A DNA stretch of 64,000 nt from Pseudarthrobacter oxydans (GTDB lineage Bacteria; Actinomycetota; Actinomycetes; Actinomycetales; Micrococcaceae), in the NCBI RefSeq assembly GCF_030812335.1, contig NZ_JAUSSN010000005.1, positions 1 through 64,000 of the forward strand, written 5' to 3'. Shown here in pieces: positions 59,855 to 64,000 of this stretch. Made by a program: the position numbers and the translations under genes. Under the pieces are notes generated by a model. That model saw only the letters and a list, made by a program, of their open reading frames with translations. It ran no database searches and was not told where the DNA came from. Numbering within the stretch: position 1 is the stretch's first letter; every line of letters begins with the position of its first letter.

Positions 59855-61051
59855 TCAGACGGCTTCAAGCACGCTGACGTAGTTGGCGATGCCGACCCCG
59901 CCCATGTTCTGCACGGCGCCGCGGCGCGGATTCGCCAGCTGCATGGCGCCGGCGGTGCCGGTGAGCTGCATCGCGGCGATGACGTGCTGCGAGACGCCGG
60001 TCGCACCCACGGGATGGCCCTTGGCCTTGAGTCCGCCGGAGACGTTGACGGGCAGCTTGCCGTCCTTGAAGACCCAGCCTTCCTCGATGGCGCGGGAACC
60101 CTGGCCCGGTTCGGTCAGTCCCATGGCCTCGTACATGAGCAGTTCGGCGATGGTGAAGCAGTCGTGCACCTCGGCGAAGTCCAGCTCATCGAGCCCGACG
60201 CCGGCCATCCCCAGCGCGCGCTGCCAGGAGGCCCGCGTCGCGGTGAAGGCGGTGGGGTCGCGGCGCTCGGTGGGGAAAAAATCGTTGGCATGACCGAACC
60301 CGGCAAGCCGGACCGGGGCCGTGGCACCGCCGGTGGGGGAAACGCTGAGCACGACGGCGGCAGCGCCGTCGGACACGGGCGAGCAGTCGGTGCGGCGCAG
60401 CGGGTCGGCGACCATCGGGTTCTTGTCCGAGACGGTGCGGCAGAACTCCTCGCCAAGGTCCTTGCGGAGCTGGGCGTAGGGGTTGTCCACGCCGTTGCGG
60501 TGGTTCTTCGCGGCGATGGTGCCCAGGACGTCCGACAGGTTCCCTGCGCCAGCGCCATAGCGCTTCTCGTAATGCTTGGCGACCTCGGCGAAGAGACCGG
60601 TGAAGCCGGTGCTGGAGGCCTTGCCGGCCATGTCGTAGTCGGCGCCGAGCAGGGCAGCCCCGACGACGTCGGCCCCGGCGTGGGTCATCTTTTCGGCGCC
60701 GATCACGAGGACGGTCTTCGCGGTTCCGGCCAGCAGCGATTTGGTGCCCTGCTGGAAGGCGGCCGACCCGGAGGCGCAGGCGTTCTCGACCCGGGTGGAC
60801 GGGACGTTGGCCAGCTGCTCCGAGACCTGCAGCGCGAGTGAGGACGGGAACGCCAGCGGCATCATGCCGGAGTTGAACTGGCCGAGGTAGATCTCGTCGA
60901 TCTGGCCGGGTTCGATCCCGGCATTGCCGATCGCTTCCGTGGCGACCTGGACGATCAGGGATTCGAGGGTTTCATCGGTGAGTTTTCCGAAGCGGCTGTG
61001 GCCCCAGCCGGTCAGCAGGACGTCTTTGCCGAACTGTTCGCGCAGGCTCAT
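59855..61051 (-). CDS. Thiolase family acetyl-CoA acetyltransferase (SCP-x-like)
   Basis: 398 residues. Nucleophile Cys92 in [17 protein letters not shown] in the middle-late part, and [11 protein letters not shown] near the C-terminus give the thiolase triad. The overall form ([14 protein letters not shown] with HDCF) is of the SCP-x/archaeal thiolase group rather than the classical PhaA/FadA group. It overlaps the scoB gene by 4 bases (ATGA), so it works with the CoA-transferase: the transferase makes acetoacetyl-CoA, the thiolase splits it to acetyl-CoA. Confidence 0.9.
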   Translation of the reverse strand: MSLREQFGKDVLLTGWGHSRFGKLTDETLESLIVQVATEAIGNAGIEPGQIDEIYLGQFNSGMMPLAFPSSLALQVSEQLANVPSTRVENACASGSAAFQQGTKSLLAGTAKTVLVIGAEKMTHAGADVVGAALLGADYDMAGKASSTGFTGLFAEVAKHYEKRYGAGAGNLSDVLGTIAAKNHRNGVDNPYAQLRKDLGEEFCRTVSDKNPMVADPLRRTDCSPVSDGAAAVVLSVSPTGGATAPVRLAGFGHANDFFPTERRDPTAFTATRASWQRALGMAGVGLDELDFAEVHDCFTIAELLMYEAMGLTEPGQGSRAIEEGWVFKDGKLPVNVSGGLKAKGHPVGATGVSQHVIAAMQLTGTAGAMQLANPRRGAVQNMGGVGIANYVSVLEAV

Positions 61052-61761
61052 GCGGTTGCTCCTTCAAGGGTGCTGGCTTCTATGGTCGGGGTGGTGTCCA
61101 GGGACGGGGCAACCTCGAACGGGGCCTCGGTCTTCCCGCGGAGTTCCTCCACGGTGACGCCCGGGGCGAGGCGGGTCAGCGTGAGCTGCCGGCCGCCGCC
61201 TGCAACGTGTTCATTCTTCACAAGGTCGAACACCGCGAGGTCGCTGATGATGCGGTCCACGCAGCTCAGCCCGGTGAGGGGCAGGGTGCATTCCTTGACG
61301 ATCTTGGCGGTGCCGTCCTTGGCGTTGTGCTCGGTGAGGACCACGACGCGCGGGGTGCCGGCGACGAGGTCCATGGCCCCGCCCATGCCCTTGACCATCT
61401 TGCCGGGGATGGTCCAGTTGGCGAGGTCGCCGTCCCCGGAGACCTGCATGGCGCCCAGGATGGCGACCTTGACGTGCCCGCCGCGGATCATGCCGAAGGA
61501 GGCGGCGGAGTCGAAGATGCTGCCGCCAGGCAGGACCGTGACGGTTTGCTTGCCGGCGTTGATGAGGTCCGCGTCCTCCTCGCCCTCGTAGGGGAACGGG
61601 CCCATGCCGAGAAGGCCGTTTTCGCTCTGCAGCACGACGCGGACGCCTTCGCGCAGGTTGTTGGCGACCAGCGTGGGGATGCCGATGCCGAGGTTGACGT
61701 AGTCGCCGTCGTTGAGCTCTTCGGCCGCGATGGCAGCCATTTCATTCCGGGTCCAAGCCAT
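61048..61761 (-). CDS. scoB: 3-oxoacid CoA-transferase subunit B
   Basis: 237 residues. [14 protein letters not shown] followed by [14 protein letters not shown], in which Glu47 is the catalytic residue that forms the enzyme-CoA thioester. Partner of subunit A upstream (33 bp apart). Transfers CoA from succinyl-CoA to acetoacetate (or 3-oxoadipate). Its stop overlaps the thiolase start. Confidence 0.94.
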   Translation of the reverse strand: MAWTRNEMAAIAAEELNDGDYVNLGIGIPTLVANNLREGVRVVLQSENGLLGMGPFPYEGEEDADLINAGKQTVTVLPGGSIFDSAASFGMIRGGHVKVAILGAMQVSGDGDLANWTIPGKMVKGMGGAMDLVAGTPRVVVLTEHNAKDGTAKIVKECTLPLTGLSCVDRIISDLAVFDLVKNEHVAGGGRQLTLTRLAPGVTVEELRGKTEAPFEVAPSLDTTPTIEASTLEGATA

Positions 61762-61794
61762 GATGTTTCTCCTGAAGGAAGTAGGGGCGGGCGC

Positions 61795-62541
61795 TTAGGC
61801 CGGGACGGATGCGGCGGCCGCGGCGGCTGCTGCGGCCGCTTCGGCGCGGGGGCGGACCGTGCGCTGTTCGATGTCCTTGACCCGGTCGCTGGCCTGGACC
61901 AGGCGCTGGATGAAAACGCCGGGAGTGATGATGTGGTGGGGGTCCAGGACGCCGGGTTCGACGATGACCTCGGCCTCCGCGACGGTCACGGCGCCGGCAG
62001 CCGCGACGACGGGGTTGAAGTTCTGCGCGGTGTAGCGGTAGATCAGGTTGCCGTCGGTGTCGGCGGTGTGGGCGTGCACCAGGGAAACGTCGGCCTTGAT
62101 GGCGCGTTCCAGGACGAACGTCTCGCCGTCGAACTCCGCAAGCGGTTTGCCTTCAGCGACGAGGGTGCCGACGCCGGTCTTGGTGTAGAACGCCGGGATG
62201 CCGGCGCCGCCGGCGCGGAGGCGCTCGGCCAGGGTGCCCTGCGGGGTGAACTCCACCTCCAGCTTGCCGGCGAGGTACTGCTCCGCGAAGAGCTTGTTCT
62301 CGCCCACATAGGAGGCGATGACCTTGCGGACCTGGCCGGCTTCAATCAGCACGCCGAGGCCCTTGCCGTCCACGCCCATGTTGTTGGACACCACGGTGAG
62401 GTCCTTGACGCCTGAGTCGCGCACCGCCTCGATCAGATCAGCCGGGATGCCGCTGAGGCCAAAGCCTCCGACAGCGAGCGTCATGCCGTCCCGCAGTACG
62501 TCCTGCAGCGCGGCGGCCGCTCCGGATTTCAGCTTTGACAT
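61795..62541 (-). CDS. scoA: 3-oxoacid CoA-transferase subunit A
   Basis: 248 residues. LAVGGFGLSGIPADLIEAV, DLTVVSNNMGVDGKGLG, VRKVIASYVGENKLF and VEFTPQGTLAERLRAGGAGIPAFYT match ScoA/SCOT closely, favouring acetoacetate over 3-oxoadipate. An Ala-rich C-terminal tail is an oddity. ATG at 62541; a palindrome at 62571-62583 lies 30 bp upstream. First gene of scoA-scoB-thiolase, divergent from the IclR regulator. Confidence 0.94.
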   Translation of the reverse strand: MSKLKSGAAAALQDVLRDGMTLAVGGFGLSGIPADLIEAVRDSGVKDLTVVSNNMGVDGKGLGVLIEAGQVRKVIASYVGENKLFAEQYLAGKLEVEFTPQGTLAERLRAGGAGIPAFYTKTGVGTLVAEGKPLAEFDGETFVLERAIKADVSLVHAHTADTDGNLIYRYTAQNFNPVVAAAGAVTVAEAEVIVEPGVLDPHHIITPGVFIQRLVQASDRVKDIEQRTVRPRAEAAAAAAAAAASVPA

Positions 62542-62570
62542 TGCATCTCCTCATTGAGCTCTTGACGCAA

Positions 62571-62583
62571 TCCACTTTGTGGA
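62571..62583. promoter_or_regulatory. IclR operator before scoA
   Basis: TCCACTTTGTGGA, a perfect 5-3-5 palindrome 30 bp upstream of scoA. An identical pair of half-sites with a different 3-base centre occurs before the iclR gene. Confidence 0.75.
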
Positions 62584-62690
62584 CTGTTCCTCTGGTGTTG
62601 GAGCCTACGGTGCCGAAATGGGGGCTGTCAATGGATAATTTTGGCCTCAAAGGTGCCGTTATTACAGTGTGGACGGTAGGCTGTTCACCA

Positions 62691-62703
62691 TCCACAATGT
62701 GGA
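62691..62703. promoter_or_regulatory. IclR operator before the regulator gene
   Basis: TCCACAATGTGGA, the same half-sites as the scoA site, 39 bp upstream of the regulator's ATG. With the other site it indicates one regulator controlling both divergent units and itself. Confidence 0.75.
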
Positions 62704-62741
62704 TAGTCTGGATGGATCCAACGCAAAGTCCGAGGAAAAAG

Positions 62742-63536
62742 ATGTCTTCATTACCGGTCCAGGGCGCACAAGTCGTCAGCCGCGTGGCGTCCCTGCTGCG
62801 CATCGTCGGGCGGAAACCGGAGGGCTCCCCGCTTGTGGAACTCGTCAGGGAATCCGGGCTCACCCGTCCCACCGTGCACCGCCTGCTCAGTTCGCTGGCC
62901 GCCGAGGGGCTGCTGGACCAGGACCCGGCCAGCGGCAACTGGGTGCTGGGACCGGAAATCCTGCTGATGGGTTCGGTGGCCTCGGCGCGGTTCCCGCTGG
63001 AGGACATCGCCCGGCCCAGCCTCCGCCGGCTCGCCGAAGAGACCGGCGAAAGCGCATTCTTCTCCATCCGGCGCGGCGCCGAAACGGTGTGCCTGCTCCG
63101 GGAGGAGGGCAGCTTCCCGGTGCGGTCCTTCGTGCTGCACGAGGGCGTCCGTTTCCCGCTCGGGGTCGCTTCCGCCGGGACCGCCATCATGACGTTCCTG
63201 CCCGAGGCGGAGCAGGAGGAACTGCTGGCAGACTGGCCCGCGCACGCGGGCAGTTTCGCGGCAGCCCACACCGAGGCGTTGGTCCGGGCCAACCTGGCCG
63301 CGACGCGGCAGGCCGGCTACTCGGTGAATCCTGGGCTCGTGCTGGAAGGCAGCTGGGGGATGGGGGCAGCGGTGTTCGACCAGCGCGGGCGTCCGGCCTG
63401 GGCGCTGTCACTGACCGGCATCGAACCGCGCTTCAAGGGGGAACGCCAGGCGATGCTGGGCCGCCTGCTGATGGACGAGGCCCACCGTATCTCCACGCTG
63501 CTGCAGGGCACCACCCAGGCGCAGGGCACCACCTAG
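62742..63536 (+). CDS. IclR-family transcriptional regulator
   Basis: 264 residues. Winged helix about 8-65 (VASLLRIVGRKPEGSPLVELVRESGLTRPTVHRLLSSLAAEGLL) followed by the IclR effector domain (about 75-255), with GETVCLLREEGSFPVRSF and SVNPGLVLEGSWGMGAAVFD typical of that fold. ATG at 62742 behind GAGGAAA; a longer open frame upstream (to 62535) runs through the operators and is not preferred. Divergent neighbour of scoAB-thiolase; likely sensor of acetoacetate or a related acid. Confidence 0.91.
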   Translation: MSSLPVQGAQVVSRVASLLRIVGRKPEGSPLVELVRESGLTRPTVHRLLSSLAAEGLLDQDPASGNWVLGPEILLMGSVASARFPLEDIARPSLRRLAEETGESAFFSIRRGAETVCLLREEGSFPVRSFVLHEGVRFPLGVASAGTAIMTFLPEAEQEELLADWPAHAGSFAAAHTEALVRANLAATRQAGYSVNPGLVLEGSWGMGAAVFDQRGRPAWALSLTGIEPRFKGERQAMLGRLLMDEAHRISTLLQGTTQAQGTT

Positions 63537-63544
63537 CTTCCGCC

Positions 63545-63622
63545 GTCCGGGGGCACATTGGCACGGATACGCCGGCCCCGGGCGCCGAAACCGTCCGGTC
63601 AGGGCTCAAAGTGCCCCCGGAC
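63545..63622. terminator. Long inverted repeat, probable bidirectional terminator
   Basis: GTCCGGGGGCAC (63545-63556) is the exact complement of GTGCCCCCGGAC (63611-63622). A second pair, GCCGGCCCCGG at 63571-63581 and CCGGGGCCGGC at 63641-63651, crosses the first. It lies between convergent iclR and nadE genes. The outer-arm layout resembles the element at 26516-26576. Confidence 0.65.
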
Positions 63623-63650
63623 GGCCGGACCGCTGACTATCCGGGGCCGG

Positions 63651-64000
63651 CTACTTCCACCAGGTGTCAAAGATGGTGACCGGGACGGTGCGCTTGTGCC
63701 GGGTGCGGAGGTATTTCTCTTCGATCAGCTGGGCCTCGGCATCGGGGATGTCTCGGCCCTCAAGGTAGTCATCGATCGTGTCGTAGCTGATGCCCAGTTC
63801 GTCCTCGTCGGTGCGTCCGGGCTGGCCGTCGAGGAGGTCGGCCGTGGGCACTTTCTCCCAGATCCGGGCCGGGGCGCCCAGCTCGGCGAGCAGGGCACGG
63901 TTCTGGCGCTTGTCCAGTCCGAACAGCGGCAGGATGTCCGCGCCGCCGTCGCCGTACTTGGTGAAGAAGCCGATGACCGATTCCGCGCCGTGGTCCGTGC
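63651..64000 (-). CDS. nadE: NAD+ synthetase (NH3-dependent), C-terminal part
   Basis: The stop is at 63651 and the frame is open to the right edge, about 115 residues. [22 protein letters not shown], then [19 protein letters not shown], then [21 protein letters not shown] and [15 protein letters not shown] are the conserved C-terminal segments of bacterial NadE. It forms NAD from deamido-NAD with ammonia and ATP. The N-terminal ATP-binding SGGxDS part lies outside the window. Confidence 0.94.
   Translation of the reverse strand, partial: TDHGAESVIGFFTKYGDGGADILPLFGLDKRQNRALLAELGAPARIWEKVPTADLLDGQPGRTDEDELGISYDTIDDYLEGRDIPDAEAQLIEEKYLRTRHKRTVPVTIFDTWWK

Overview
The window is GC-rich DNA (roughly two thirds G+C by eye) densely packed with genes that use GTG and TTG starts, ATGA stop/start overlaps and purine-rich ribosome binding sites. 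Gene content points to a soil actinobacterium of the Micrococcaceae, most likely Arthrobacter or a close relative. The clues are the Asp23/AmaP envelope cluster, a levansucrase locus, sugar-importer genes without their own ATPase, a P450 BM3-type fusion and many actinobacterial hypothetical proteins. The first ~130 bases are a poly-C tract that looks like a contig-end artefact. The last gene (nadE) runs off the right edge. I found no transposase, integrase, phage gene or CRISPR array.

Layout. 0.1-14.5 kb: purine permease, CopC-like copper protein, small FAD/NAD-binding protein, tandem universal stress protein, rifampicin-phosphotransferase-like enzyme, LolA-like lipoprotein-carrier-fold protein with an ABC exporter, CDF metal exporter, minimal zincin, EamA permease, and a LysG/LysE amino acid export pair. 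14.5-15.8 kb: PaiB-like protein and a tRNA-Glu/Asp/Phe cluster closed by a strong terminator. 15.8-27.8 kb: a fructan island with a decayed GH32 fragment between two related palindromes, a secreted GH68 levansucrase, a membrane-anchored GH32 levan-degrading enzyme, the five-gene Asp23-AmaP cluster, a CUT1 sugar importer and a LacI regulator. Near-identical 14-bp LacI-type operators lie before the levansucrase and the importer. 28-34 kb: exonuclease III and a valine-catabolism operon. 34-44 kb: CYP102 P450-reductase fusion, MHS permease with a GAF-LuxR regulator, MarR regulator, and a divergent acyl-CoA synthetase/acyl-CoA dehydrogenase pair. 44-50 kb: KdpDE sensor/regulator divergent from a KimA-like potassium permease. 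50-59.7 kb: cold shock protein, glycosyltransferase, two alpha/beta hydrolases, a second, frameshifted rifampicin-phosphotransferase-like gene, zinc alcohol dehydrogenase and 3-hydroxyacyl-CoA dehydrogenase. 59.8-63.5 kb: ketone body/3-oxoacid module (scoA, scoB, thiolase) divergent from its likely IclR regulator, with matching palindromes before both.

How it fits together. The organism appears to make extracellular levan from sucrose, trim it at the cell surface and import the products, with one LacI protein probably sensing the fructan pool. Branched-chain, fatty-acid and 3-oxoacid catabolism feed acyl-CoAs to central metabolism. The stress genes (Usp, AmaP cluster, KdpDE and a K+ permease, cold shock protein) fit a soil bacterium facing desiccation and osmotic change. 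The most unusual signals are the degraded GH32 gene beside a live fructan locus, the duplicated rifampicin-phosphotransferase-like genes with one broken, and KdpDE paired with a KimA-like transporter rather than a visible kdpFABC operon.
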